From Actinidia chinensis (taxonomy: Eukaryota; Streptophyta; Magnoliopsida; Ericales; Actinidiaceae): a DNA stretch of 12,500 bases. The stretch is taken from contig VIGQ01001628.1 of NCBI GenBank assembly GCA_009663005.1, positions 1 through 12,500 of the forward strand, in the 5' to 3' direction. Position numbers and translations under genes: made by a program. The notes beneath the pieces are model-generated. The model did no database searches. It was not told where the DNA came from and was given only the letters and a program-made list of their open reading frames with translations. The number at the start of each line of letters is the position of its first letter. Within the stretch, counting starts at the first letter, position 1. Shown piece after piece: positions 1-8,895 of this stretch.

Positions 1-608
1 ACATTGGACCTCCCATAAAGAAAGCGTGAAGATTGTAAAGTATAGTAGAAAATCACCCAAAAAAATATTATTAACTATAACAGGATACCAATAGACTCAA
101 ATATTTAAGATTAAGAATCAGAAAGCTTAAACACCTATATAAATTTTGATTCGAATTGTTTAAAGATTTTGAAAACTAAAAAATCAACTTCGATTTCTTA
201 AATTTTTTCAAACTAAACTGATATATAAATTTGCCGTTATGAAACAAATCAAAACACAAATTTCAATCAGTTTGTTTTTTTTAATTTGCTTGCACCCCTA
301 AATGAGACACTGACTGAAATGAGCAATCCTACACGGTAGGAAACTGAACCACGCGAATGTCAAAACCTTACAACAAACCAATTTAATCATTTTCTAAGCA
401 TATGAAGATTTTTTTTTTAGAACTTACAAAAAGAGACAATTGGGATAGACTTGAAAAACTAAGTATTTCGTCGAATGAAGAAACTCAATAGCGTTACGAT
501 TAATGTGGAGAAGGAGACAAAGGAATTTAGTAACACAACTTGTTAAATTATGGCCTAAAGGCTTATACTCCATGGGTAAATTTCAACGAAAATAAAGATA
601 ATCAAAGG
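1..608. other. AT-rich intergenic DNA, no gene seen
   Basis: No reading frame of useful length or recognisable domain occurs on either strand. The stretch is AT-rich with many short A and T runs. The only structure I can point to is the possible decayed MITE-like segment at about 126-302, listed separately. The remainder (about 303-608) has no feature I can support. Confidence 0.6.
126..302 (-). mobile_element. possible decayed MITE-like fragment
   Basis: Read on the minus strand, this stretch starts TAGGGGTGCAAGC (complement of 288-300). It continues as a low-complexity run of A/T with repeated GTTTTGATTTG and CAGTTTAGTTTG-like words. A terminus starting TAGGGGTG or CAGGGGTG followed by repetitive AT-rich sequence is common among small non-autonomous plant DNA transposons, often attributed to hAT elements. 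Against this, the expected inverted copy of the terminus is absent near 126. A related word (GCTTAAACACCTATA, 125-139) lies there in direct, not inverted, orientation. No target-site duplication was found. Treat it as a weak lead. Confidence 0.22.
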
Positions 609-868
609 TTAGTCAGGATAGTCAATTACCATCCTCAAAATAAACAATCATCAAAACAGGGCCTTCGGCATAAGTAACATTTAAGCCCTAATAAGATCAC
701 GAATGTCAAGAACTTCAGGCTGGTTTGACAAAGCTATATTTTATTTTGCTAGCCCAAACAATAAGTAATTTTGATGAATATTAGCAGAATTAATTAGTAT
801 GCTTTTTACACTTCCACAAAACAATACATTTACAACTAATGTTTATGATGCATGCTCCCGAAAAGGGA
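609..868. repeat. direct repeat copy A (about 260 bp)
   Basis: This segment recurs in the same orientation at 3525-3786. Long shared words include GCCTTCGGCATAAGTAA, ATCACGAATGTCAAGAACTT and ACAATACATTTACAACTAAT. The copies differ by small indels and a few substitutions, and both end near CTCCCGAA followed by GGGA. Both copies lack a reading frame. They are not obviously LTRs: no primer-binding site follows copy A, and no polypurine tract precedes copy B. They may be two fragments of one dispersed repeat family, or a local duplication whose middle has diverged. Confidence 0.85.
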
Positions 869-1950
869 AAAAAGGGGAGAGAAAGTTTAAACGCCCATCT
901 ACCTGTCTTGCTAACAGTGTACTTAATTTTTTTTGAACTTGAGATCTGTCTAAGGACTGACTTTTTATTCGTCAACTAAATCTCACGTCACTAGTAGAGA
1001 CCCCCAATAAAATCCAGGACAAAACAACACTTGATAAAGTGACCCAACTCAAAAATGATACACCACTAGGTTTTCGAACTCGAGTGAGACCTCCTTGAAA
1101 AGGCGGTGGTGGTATTTTGCAATGATGCAGAAAAATCACCTGCTATCTAAAGTTGGTTGATAAATTCATGCATATATAACACCATAATTCTAGGCACCCA
1201 GCACCTCCAAAAAATTCATGATCAAAACAGAAAATCTACATGCATCATTGTAATCCTTATTTTTCTCTAAAATTAAGACGTTACGGTTCTACTGAATTTC
1301 AATTCGTATGCTCATAGTACCAATAATTTCCAATATAATATATATATATATATATATAGTGAACCTTAATTAATTGTACCACTAGCAATCTATGTTTTTT
1401 ACTTGGGAGGGTACTCAACAAGGGGCCCTCTATAATATATGAGCCTTCGATTCTTATTTTTTTGTTTTTTTGATTTTCTGGAAACAATCAATTGGAAAAT
1501 AATAAAAATTGACAAACAATAAAGAAAAAATAGATAATGAAAAGAAAAAAAAACATTATACAAAAATGGTTGGACAAAACAAAATGGCCATTGCACCGTC
1601 ATGATAATTTTGAAATTCCATTTATTATTTCCAGTTTACTCTGTGGGTTAGTTTAGGCAGGAAAAGAAAAAAGTCAAGTTAGATTAATATTTGTAGTTAA
1701 ATGATCCAAAAAGTTAAATTTGTTTGAAAACAAAAATGACTAGCCAGTATAATTTGAAGTAAAGTTAAATTGGAAATAAATATAAAATTGTATATATCAT
1801 AACTTGATAGAAACAATTCATATGTTTTGCTTTAACTAGATGGAGAGGCTGGGATCGGGGGTAAAAGAGGTGAAGCAAAAATGAACAGGAGGAATCTTTA
1901 GTAGTTAGCTCAAACTTTCGTCACTTAATGGTGTGAGTAGAGCAAAAGGG
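869..1950. other. AT-rich intergenic DNA with a (TA)n microsatellite
   Basis: No supportable gene occurs here. Open frames are short, low-complexity and rich in homopolymer-encoded residues. The stretch holds a TA microsatellite at 1339-1358. On the minus strand near 1070-1095 there is a word resembling an RNA polymerase III B box (AGTTCGAAAAC after GGTCTCACTC). This can mark tRNA-derived SINEs, but no convincing A box or element ends were found. Confidence 0.55.
1339..1358. repeat. (TA)10 microsatellite
   Basis: Ten uninterrupted TA dinucleotides lie inside AT-rich DNA. The surrounding bases are also TA-like, so the exact edges are soft. Such tracts are length-unstable. Confidence 0.9.
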
Positions 1951-2113
1951 CAGTGACGATGACGGTTGTGGGAGACCATGAAGAGGTGGGGAGTGGTGGT
2001 GAGAGGCGTGGAGCTAGGAGAAGGGTGGTGGCGGCACGAAGTATGGTGGGGGGGCGCAGGGGGGCGTGCCATAAAAATGCACTGTTACAACCTTTTTTGC
2101 TACAAACAAATGC

Positions 2114-2237
2114 AAAACGACGTCGTTTTAGCCGAATAAATTACAAAAAACAACGTCGTTCCATTTAGGCGAGGGAAACGAAGAGATAAGCTAGAACGAC
2201 GTCGTTTTCCATTAGTCAGCTTAAAACGATATCGTTT
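2114..2237. repeat. cluster of four ACGACGTCGT-type palindromes
   Basis: Four related palindromic words lie within 124 bp. They are AAAACGACGTCGTTTT at 2114-2129 (perfect 16-bp palindrome), AAACAACGTCGTTCC at 2148-2162 (one base off the core), GAACGACGTCGTTTTC at 2194-2209 (perfect over 2195-2206), and AAACGATATCGTTT at 2224-2237 (perfect, with GATATC replacing GACGTC). Centre-to-centre spacing is roughly 34, 45 and 30 bp. GACGTC is the C-box core bound by plant bZIP factors, so the cluster could be regulatory. It could equally be the terminal or subterminal part of an unrecognised transposon. No gene starts just downstream that I can identify. Confidence 0.8.
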
Positions 2238-2239
2238 CG

Positions 2240-3309
2240 CATTTGTCTATACAAAGGCGTAAAAAAAAGATTGTAAAGATTGTAAACGTAGTATTTTCCT
2301 CATGCAATGTGTAGGGTTTGGTTTTAGTTGGTTGGAGATGATGACAATTAGGGGATGTTGGAGGTGTATTGGGAACAAATAAAAAATCTTAAATTAGTTG
2401 CTGTATGAGAAAGTGGGTGTGCTGAGATGGATTTAGTTTCGTTTAGAGGCTCCCCAGCTACAACTTAGGCGCAATAGAGCATGGGAAGCTAGGACGCGAA
2501 GCAAAGGAAACTTGATAACAAAAGTAAACTCTATAGTTTCAATTACAATAAATTAAATTTATGGTTTTGTTTCATTCACAATTAAAGCCCTTTTTCGTCA
2601 GTTTCCATCTATTTTAAACTGACTAAACCAACTAGTTCTTGTCAAAATTTACAAAAAAAACCCCCCGATTTTATTCAAGGTTTCTCATTTAGAGCCCCAG
2701 TTGAAATAATGAGACTTATTTCACGCAAAACTCAGAAGAAGAAGAAGCACAAAGTCTCTTGATGTAGTCATAAGAAGAAACATTTTCTTAAACCAATTTA
2801 CGCCGTAACGTGTATGGCTTACTAAGGCTGTTTGTAAAAGAGAGAAAATGTAAAGTTCAATTTTCTAAAAGTTTGCCAAAATAGTTGGTTGACTTGGTTC
2901 TTCAACATATGAAAAAGTGAAGAAATGAATTAACTGTGTTGCTAATTCAGCATTGCATCTCACCATGATATTGCTTCATTACTAAATGACAAAAGTAGTG
3001 CAATAGAAAAAAGAAGCTTCAACACTTACAGCTAAATGGCTGTTTTACTCGTGTTGAATACTGTGAGTTATGTTAGAAAAAATTATATATAGAGAGACTT
3101 TGTATATTGATATTGAGTTAATTTAAGAATGCAATAGTTAACTCTCTTGTATAGAGAAAAACCTAAAAGGAATAGTTGTGATAAGGACAATAATAATAAA
3201 GTAAATAAAGTAACATAGCAATCAGGAGATATTTCAGAATATATGCTAACTTATATCTAAACATCTCTCAAACGCAAGGTGAGTTATTAAAGGGGAATCA
3301 ACTTAAGTT
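2240..3309. other. AT-rich intergenic DNA, nothing assigned
   Basis: No domain, RNA gene or transposon terminus was recognised on either strand. Only a short GAA trinucleotide run (about 2727-2741) stands out. Bases 3070-3250 are AT-rich and full of short repeats. They could belong to an LTR or other decayed element, but neither ends nor a partner copy were found within the window. Confidence 0.5.
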
Positions 3310-3510
3310 TGGATGACGAGGCGCTGATCGGGCATGTAGGATGCGTGGGCGCATAGGGCGCGTGGACGCGTTAGTGTATGTCACAACTTGGCGTTGAACA
3401 ACCAACCACCACTCGGCGAAAAACAAACTGCCGACCACCCACCAATCTGGGGGTGGTCGGCCTTGTGGAGCGCGTGGATGTTGTGGGTTAACTGGAGCAT
3501 GTGCAGCATG
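3310..3510. other. GC-richer patch with strong hairpin
   Basis: Base composition shifts here from AT-rich to G/C-rich, with repeated GCG words such as GGGCGCATAGGGCGCGTGG near 3347-3365. It contains a perfect 11-bp inverted repeat: GCCGACCACCC (3430-3440) and GGGTGGTCGGC (3451-3461) around a 10-base loop. There is no convincing coding frame. The plus-strand frame from 3388 gives a peptide rich in Trp and Met with no family resemblance. The patch abuts direct repeat copy B and may be part of the same unidentified repeat. Confidence 0.6.
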
Positions 3511-3524
3511 TGGAACTTAAACAT

Positions 3525-3786
3525 GTTGACCAGGATAGTAATCCCATCTCAACATCAACAATCAATAAAATAGCCTTCGGCATAAGTAATATTTAAGCCC
3601 CTAATAAGATCACGAATGTCAAGAACTTCAGGCGGTTAGACAAAGCTATATTTGTTTGCTAGCCAACACAATAAGTTAATTTTGATGAATATAGCCAGAA
3701 ATTAGAATTAATTAGTATATGCTTTTACACTTCCACAAACAATACATTTACAACTAATGTTTTATGATGATGCTCCCGAACGGGAC
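3525..3786. repeat. direct repeat copy B (about 260 bp)
   Basis: This is the second copy of the repeat at 609-868, in the same orientation, about 2.9 kb start to start. Similarity begins near CCAGGATAGT and ends near CTCCCGAACGGGA. Copy B keeps several bases missing from copy A, such as the fuller ATTAGAATTAATTAGTATATGC. Copy A has extra bases in homopolymers. It has no coding potential. Confidence 0.85.
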
Positions 3787-3832
3787 AAAACTTTTTAGAC
3801 TAAACTTTGATATAGAAAAATATATTAATTCT

Positions 3833-3858
3833 GAATATATTTTATATAAAATATATTC
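3833..3858. repeat. perfect 26-bp AT palindrome
   Basis: The 13 bases GAATATATTTTAT are followed directly by their exact reverse complement, with no spacer. The palindrome can form a cruciform or hairpin without loop bases beyond the minimum. It lies between direct repeat B and the left end of the Copia element. AT-rich DNA makes such palindromes easier to arise by chance, so function is not implied. Confidence 0.9.
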
Positions 3859-4012
3859 TGCTGACCTAACAAATTATTGAGGCGCCTTTAAAATCCTTTA
3901 AATACATTTAAGTCAGTGTTGGCCTCGACACCGATGATAACTTTAACAAATTGGCCATGTGTTTACTTGTACCTTTGTTTTTGTCTTGTTCTGGTAATTA
4001 GCGCCTACAGTG

Positions 4013-4680
4013 TGATGGAAGTAGAGAGTAGCACAACGGAAATTAAGATCAAACAATTCTCCCGATAAAACAATGCAAATCAAAAAGACTAATAACACAT
4101 AACAATATTAACGTGAAAAAACACTCCAAATGAGAAGAGTAAAACCCCACGAGGCAATACGCTCAAAATCTTCCACTAAATCAATAATAGGAACAAATCA
4201 AGTTCTCTCTAGATAATCTAGAGGTATACATCATCATAATCATAATCTCAACAACTATTCTCAAGATAAACTCTTGGTATATGAAAGAAATAAACAGAAA
4301 CAAGTGAGGAAAGGATTAAACCCAAAATCTTGGAAAGGGAATGCGGATTCTAGATCGGATCAGCTAGAGGCCTTGTTTTCGTTCCCTCAACCGGTTCAGA
4401 TGTAGAACAAAGAGTTCTGGAAAAACAGATCCCAAAAAAGCAGCCTGATCTAACAGTGCAATTACCGATATCTAGATTTGATGAACACGGCACAGAAAAA
4501 TCGGCTCCCTCTCTCTCTGTTGTTCGTTGGCTCTGTAATTATTTCTCTCTCTCTGTCTAACTTAAAAATATTTTTATAGTGGCAGGCCTAATACAATTAG
4601 GGTAAGAGGAAGGAGAAAAAAGGTTTTAATAAAATGGACAAATACCCCCTCTAATAGAGGAAGGAATTCCCAAACAAACA
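4013..4680 (-). repeat. 3' LTR of the Copia element
   Basis: This is the left copy of a terminal direct repeat of about 630-670 bp. On the plus strand it starts TGATGGAAG and ends CAAACAAACA, giving the TG...CA ends of an LTR. Words shared with 11515-12145 include GGAAATTAAGATCAAACAA, CAATCAAGTTCTCTCTAGAT-like stretches, AATCTCAACAACTATTCTC and GAACAAAGAGTTCTG. Differences are mostly one- or two-base indels. It keeps a TATA-like box on the minus strand (4571-4579) and CT-rich runs at 4507-4518 and 4543-4554 (GA-rich on the element's sense strand). These fit the start of the transcript leader. Confidence 0.93.
4571..4579 (-). promoter_or_regulatory. TATA-like box in Copia LTR
   Basis: The minus strand reads CACTATAAAAATA here, close to a plant TATA consensus, followed about 15-30 bases later by a GA-rich leader. 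In an LTR this is the expected U3/R boundary. The matching place in the 5' LTR (about 12055-12065) reads CACTTAAAAAGT, so the copy that would drive the element has lost the box. Confidence 0.5.
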
Positions 4681-4694
4681 TTTCCCACGACCAA
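4681..4694 (-). other. possible polypurine tract
   Basis: Directly inside the 3' LTR, the minus strand reads GGTCGTGGGAAA before the LTR starts TGTTTG. A purine run at this place primes plus-strand DNA synthesis in LTR retrotransposons. Here it is short and interrupted by T and C, so the call rests mainly on position. Confidence 0.4.
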
Positions 4695-4876
4695 ACTAGG
4701 TTGGAGGGCCCCGGCAAGGTCAAATCGGCAACGGTTGTAGGTGTGACAAAACTCAAAACTTTCCCTTGCCAACACTTTTTTGCACATATCCGAACCATTA
4801 TCTCCAACGGTGTTGTGAATCTTTCAAATTCCAACAACTTTAGTATCCAATTGCATCACGAATCCAATGATAGCTA

Positions 4877-5215
4877 CATCAATATGTTTTGATCTCGAGT
4901 GAAAAAGAAGAATTCTTTGCGAGATGAATGGCACTTTGATTATCACACAAAATAAAAAACATATCTTGCTTTGTTTCAACCCAAGCTTCCATTGTAATGT
5001 TAAAAATTGCACAACCACAACAAATCTTTTGTTGCCTCCACAGCGGCTGGCTATGCACTCGACATGGCGGTAGTAGAGAGGGCAACACACTTTTGCAATT
5101 TAGATTGACAAGCCACGGCTCTCCCTGCCAAGTGACCATATGTCCGAAGTAATTTTGACCATCCAAGCTTCCAGGCCAAATCGAATCCGTATCTCCAACC
5201 AACATAGGCTTATCA
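4877..5215 (-). pseudogene. RNase H domain fragment of Copia pol
   Basis: In family elements the RNase H domain degrades the RNA strand during reverse transcription. The minus-strand frames show LVGDTDSIWPGSLDGQ (start of the domain, where a T-D-A-D-type motif is usual), a CVALSTT-like segment split over two frames near 5085-5045, and CDNQSAIHLAKNSSF near 4950-4905. SRSKHIDV follows in another frame, and then the Y-H-W-I-R-D-like words in a further frame. The sequential frame changes show single-base indels. This is the best-preserved stretch of the element and the safest basis for the Copia call. Confidence 0.92.
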
Positions 5216-5499
5216 AATCCCCAAAGCTAGTTTAAGATCGTCTTCCCGAAGAATCTCATCACCACTTCACGGCTTCCCAATGAGTATTCCCGAATTGATG
5301 AGGATAACGACTCTCAATACCAAACGGCATGTGCAATATCGGGCCCTAGTACCACATGGCATACATAAGCCTACCTACTGCGGATGAGTCTGGAATATCT
5401 TCATGCTAAACTGTTCATCATTCATAGAGGGACATTGCTCATAATTAAGCTTAAAGTGGGAAGCAAGAGGAACACTTATCGCTTTAGCTTTGTCCATGC

Positions 5500-6215
5500 A
5501 AATCTGATAAGAATCTTTTCACATACTTTTCTGCGATAGTACAACTTTTTAACACTCGATTACGAAGATTGAAGCAAGATTTGTCGTGCCGGTCCCAAAT
5601 CTTTCATTTTTTTTTTTTTTTTAAGGAGGGGGGGCAAAAGGTCTTCGCTCAGTCTCTTTTCAACTCTGTAATTCTGCAAATATTCTCCAACAATTAACAT
5701 GTCATAACATAGAGCAAAAGAATAATAAAATCACAATAGGGAAATTTTTGCATAAAGACACAATGATCGCCTGGTCACTATACCCATGTTTAATCACATC
5801 GAATATTACACTTCCGATACCATCTGTCGTGCGCTTGTTTCAAATCGTAAACCTCTTTACCATTACAAAAACATAGCCCTCCTGCCATCTTCTTGGAAAC
5901 CCCTTTGGTTGCTCCATGTAAATCTCCTCTTGTAGATCCCCATGAAGAAAAAGCCGTCTTAACAATCCATTTGTTTAACCTCTAGATCAGACTAGCGGCA
6001 TAACCCAAAGCACTACTCGTTTTATAGATTGCATCTTACCACCATGAGCAAAAAAATTCCCAAAAATCAACGCCTGTTCTTTGAGTAGTGTAAAACCTTT
6101 TACTACCAACCCGAGCCTTATATCGAGGTTTGTGAAGATGTTCATCTTGTTCACACGGTACAACCCATGCGGATTTTTCAACACTTTCTTGCCCTTACGG
6201 CAACTTTACTAGCTC
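5500..6215 (-). pseudogene. reverse transcriptase fragment of Copia pol
   Basis: RT motifs appear in order on the minus strand. These are FELVKLP (about 6215-6195), a R-x-K-A-R-L-V-V-K-G-F-like block split near 6125-6090, KTAFLHGD followed by EEIYMEQPKGF (about 5960-5897), YDLKQA (about 5850-5833), and IILLLYV just before the catalytic site (about 5725-5705). The catalytic Y-V-D-D box is broken: the bases read TATGTTATGACATG, one G short, so the two aspartates are out of frame. A T16 run on the plus strand (5607-5622) lies just after the domain's palm region. An extra base also disrupts the frame after QMD at about 5965. Confidence 0.92.
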
Positions 6216-6600
6216 AAATGTATTGTTCTCACGTAAGGGATTTTTTGCCATTCATCCCCATGGCTTTCATCCAATCCTTTTTGTTTCACTTCCATTGCTC
6301 TTCAAAAACTTCGGGTTCTTCCCGGTTAGTGGACATAATACACATTTGGGGGTTTATCAGAATGGAAGGGACGTCATCACGAGTAGACCTTCTTGGTTAA
6401 TTGGCAATAACCAAAAATGGGTTCATCAACGTTTTGAATCCAAGATCAATATCATTGTTATATATTTCTCAAACATCAATAAGATTATTAGGATTATCAA
6501 CATGTAACTCCTACCTTGATTTTCATTGGAACGTCATCGGCAACCATCGGATAGGAACAATGATGGCTGACCGGCCAATCAACATCACCATCTCTCATTC

Positions 6601-7520
6601 GAAAGTACGAACACCTTTTTCTGCCTTTCGATAATTAATGTATGTCCTCCATGGAATATTGGCAAATCTCGCTACGTATAAGCTTCCTATTAATTGATCA
6701 AAGAATCGCGATCCAAATCATCAAGTCAATACCCAACCCCCCCCCAAACACAAACTTCTTGGTCTTGTATATAACTTAGACCTCTCGTCGTGGGAACATG
6801 CACATAAAGCATACATCAAATACCGAAGATGGTCATAAGAGAAGAAGAGAATCTTTACTACTCCAAACACGGTTTGGCACATCAAAATTCAAAGGCACAC
6901 ACGGGTGTGAGATTAGACACATGTACGACCGTACTCAATGCTTCACCCCAAAAGATCTGGCAATTTTACTTGTAAAAGCAAACACCTCACTCTTCCATCA
7001 AAGTCATATTCATTCTTTCGGCCAACCCATTTAATTGTGGTGTGGGTTTTGAGGAGGTGGACGTTTGGTTGACGAATGCCTTGCTCTTCGGACAATACTC
7101 ATCAAAGAACCCAATTTATTCTACCCTATTATCTGTGAGGATACACTTTACACTTTTTCCACTTTCCTTTCAACCGTATGGCTTGAAACAACTTGAAGGT
7201 ATCTAGGGCACTTGATTTTGTCTTCAAAGTATAAGCCCAAATTTTCGATTAAATGACATCAATGAAAGTCACCAAATAATATGCACACCAAGTGACCTTG
7301 TCGCATTGGCCCACATACATCGGATGTATTAACTAAGCATTTTGACTTCCTCGTTGGTGCGGAGGATTATTTAATGATACCCCGCCTTTGTGTTGCCGGC
7401 CAAACAATGCGGAGACACCGCTCATTACATTGGAAATTTCGGATTATAGACATGCTTCTTAGCCAAAAATAGCCAAACCCTTCTCACTCATATGACTCAA
7501 GCGCTTGTGCCATAACTCGG
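6601..7520 (-). pseudogene. integrase region of Copia pol
   Basis: This corresponds to the enzyme that inserts the DNA copy. A GAG-pre-integrase segment lies at about 7515-7470 (W-H-K-R-L-S-H-M-S-E-K-G-L spread over two frames). The rve core follows, with SDVCGPM-like residues around 7335-7308 (first Asp), YYLVTFID at about 7278-7255, and a T-D-N word at about 7135-7127. PQLNGLAERMN at about 7042-7010 carries the glutamate position. Further on, VRCLLLQVKLP (near 6985-6950) and a VPNRVW-like word (near 6885) match the usual linker to RT. The remainder to about 6601 still aligns in fragments to the connecting region. Stops occur in all frames. Confidence 0.9.
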
Positions 7521-7748
7521 AAGGGAAATATCATCTTCACAAGAATTGATGAATGAAATGCTTGAAATATCGGTTCGAACAATCATACAAGTTTAAATGT
7601 CTTCTTCCCTTTGCAATAATCTTTGACCCCTTTTTGAGCTTCCATCATCACCCGAAAAGGAACTGTAATAGCCATCATCATCACAACTTTCAACTTATTT
7701 AAAAGATATTAAGCGAAGATTTGGAATGTGTTTAAACTCTTTTGAGAG

Positions 7749-7966
7749 CTAGCTTATAGTGCCATTACTAGTATCAACACAAATATTTTCCCATTCCAAT
7801 AACTTTTGCTTGATCACTATTGCCCATACGATAAATGAAAAAAGCAAAAGACGCAGTAAGGAAGAAAAAAAAAAAGGGCTCGTTGTGATCCCCCCCCCCC
7901 CCCCCCCGCCTGCTTTGTAGCATGTGTAAGAAGCAACTACTATCACCAAACCCCCAATCTACCTCA
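7749..7966 (-). pseudogene. protease region of Copia pol, with C18 tract
   Basis: Copia polyproteins are cut by an aspartic protease with a D-S/T-G core near the gag/pol border. Here the minus strand gives LSCDEVDWGF, then DSS in place of DSG (about 7944-7936), followed by residues that match the family only after an indel. Shortly downstream is a run of 18 C (plus strand, 7890-7907), and then another run of A (7867-7875). ICVDTSNGT at about 7782-7755 belongs to the following conserved segment. The active site is therefore altered and out of frame. Confidence 0.75.
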
Positions 7967-8099
7967 TCACAAGATAAATAACATTTTCTATCAACACGAT
8001 CACAAACAACAAGGAATCATCAAAAACAATAGCAACATTTTATCATTATGTACCTTTTCTCTTGTCATTGTTGCGTTTGTTGTTCTTTGTACTTATTCT

Positions 8100-8510
8100 T
8101 GTTTCATTTTTCAATTTTCGGCGAATACTTCGTGATATGGCATTTTTAACCCGAAAATGGGGACACTCAACATTTACTCACTTATTAGAAGCTCCACGCG
8201 AGGGTACCACGAGTACTGGACCGCGGCTGTGACTCCTCCCCCTCGATTCAGTAACCAAAACTTCAGACTGTGAAGGAAGAGAATGAACCTTGTGACTTGC
8301 GCCTCATCTCTTCAATTCAATACACTACTATTGGCCAAATCCATCGAGATTAATACATTTGGAAGAGCAGAGTTAGATAAGGAGTTATGTAAATGTCTCC
8401 CACATGCTCATTGGCCAAAGTAGCAGAAAGCCATTAAACCCTTTGTATTAATCATAAGCTACGGTTCCATTGAGGCAACTGATGTATGGTTTCTGGAAAA
8501 ATATTCAAGT
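8100..8510 (-). pseudogene. C-terminal gag with zinc knuckle, left of the insertion
   Basis: This continues gag from the other side of the nested LTR. The minus strand opens with HLNIF, directly continuing the T-D-H-L word cut at 11131. It then has an LSNSA-like word near 8370, NEEMRRKSQGS-like residues (about 8320-8285, over two frames), and a basic S-R-G-R-S-H-S-R-G-P stretch (about 8250-8215). Near 8165-8105 a zinc knuckle is visible but scattered by indels: C near the start, later a G-H-I-type segment and the residues RKLKNET. Its third and fourth ligands are not in one frame. In family members this region binds RNA for packaging. Confidence 0.85.
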
Positions 8511-8514
8511 GGTC
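8510..8514. repeat. left target-site duplication TGGTC
   Basis: TGGTC precedes the nested LTR and recurs immediately after it at 11131-11135. A 5-bp duplication is standard for Gypsy and Copia integrases. One extra T (8515) separates it from the LTR start TGTAAG, probably an indel. Removing one copy and the LTR brings gag codons back together (T-D-H-L), which supports the duplication independently of base matching. Confidence 0.88.
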
Positions 8515-8829
8515 TTGTAAGGGAGTTCAATTTTTTTTTTATAATCATGATGCAGCGTGAGTCATCATGACACGGTACATATATTAGGCTATATATATAT
8601 AATATATCGTTTTTTTGGTTTTTAATGTAAAGTGGACCCATTTAAATTTAATTGGGCCATTGAGTGAATTTAAGTGGATTGAATTGGGTTTGAAAGAAAT
8701 GTGTGAGGAAAAGGGCCAAATGGAACGTGGACCCCAAATATTGGTTGTGTTTGAATTTTGCTGGGACCAAACCCAAGCCAAGGGCCCCCAAGGACGGGCA
8801 TTGTTGCGTCAATTTTAATATTTTGCCTA

Positions 8830-8895
8830 AATACAATTAATGTTAGGATCATTTTATTTTTAGGTCTTCTTCCTCCATTCTCCTTCTCTCTATAG
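8830..8895 (+). promoter_or_regulatory. possible core promoter of the solo LTR
   Basis: A TATA-like word (CCTAAATAC, about 8825-8833) is followed about 35-60 bases later by a pyrimidine-rich patch (TCTTCTTCCTCCATTCTCC and on to TCTCTCTATAGG, 8865-8895). This is the arrangement of many plant promoters. It would place U3 at 8516 to about 8870. A possible splice donor (GAG followed by GTAAAG) lies at about 9104. All three are pattern matches only. Confidence 0.3.

Noticed and set aside
1065..1100. RNA polymerase III B-box-like word suggesting a tRNA gene or SINE on the minus strand.
   Set aside because: The word has one extra A compared with the consensus. No A box, cloverleaf or element ends were found, so neither a tRNA nor a SINE is supported.
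1953..2168. 71-codon plus-strand frame rich in Gly and Arg.
   Set aside because: It arises from purine-rich low-complexity DNA and ends in the palindrome cluster. No family resemblance or promoter context was seen.
3388..3573. 61-codon plus-strand frame with many Trp and Met.
   Set aside because: It spans the GC hairpin patch and runs into direct repeat B. It shows no recognisable domain.
609..3786. Reading the two 260-bp repeats as LTRs of one element.
   Set aside because: No primer-binding site follows copy A and no polypurine tract precedes copy B. In the opposite orientation the signals are also missing, and the ends lack TG...CA. It is kept only as a finding to check.
6167..7034. Several plus-strand frames of 77-94 codons across 6167-7034.
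   Set aside because: They lie antisense to the integrase and RT regions of the minus-strand Copia element and have no resemblance of their own.
8584..8852. Overlapping 60-67 codon frames on both strands near 8600-8850.
   Set aside because: They lie in the first part (U3) of the solo LTR. Overlap on both strands without domain signals indicates chance frames.
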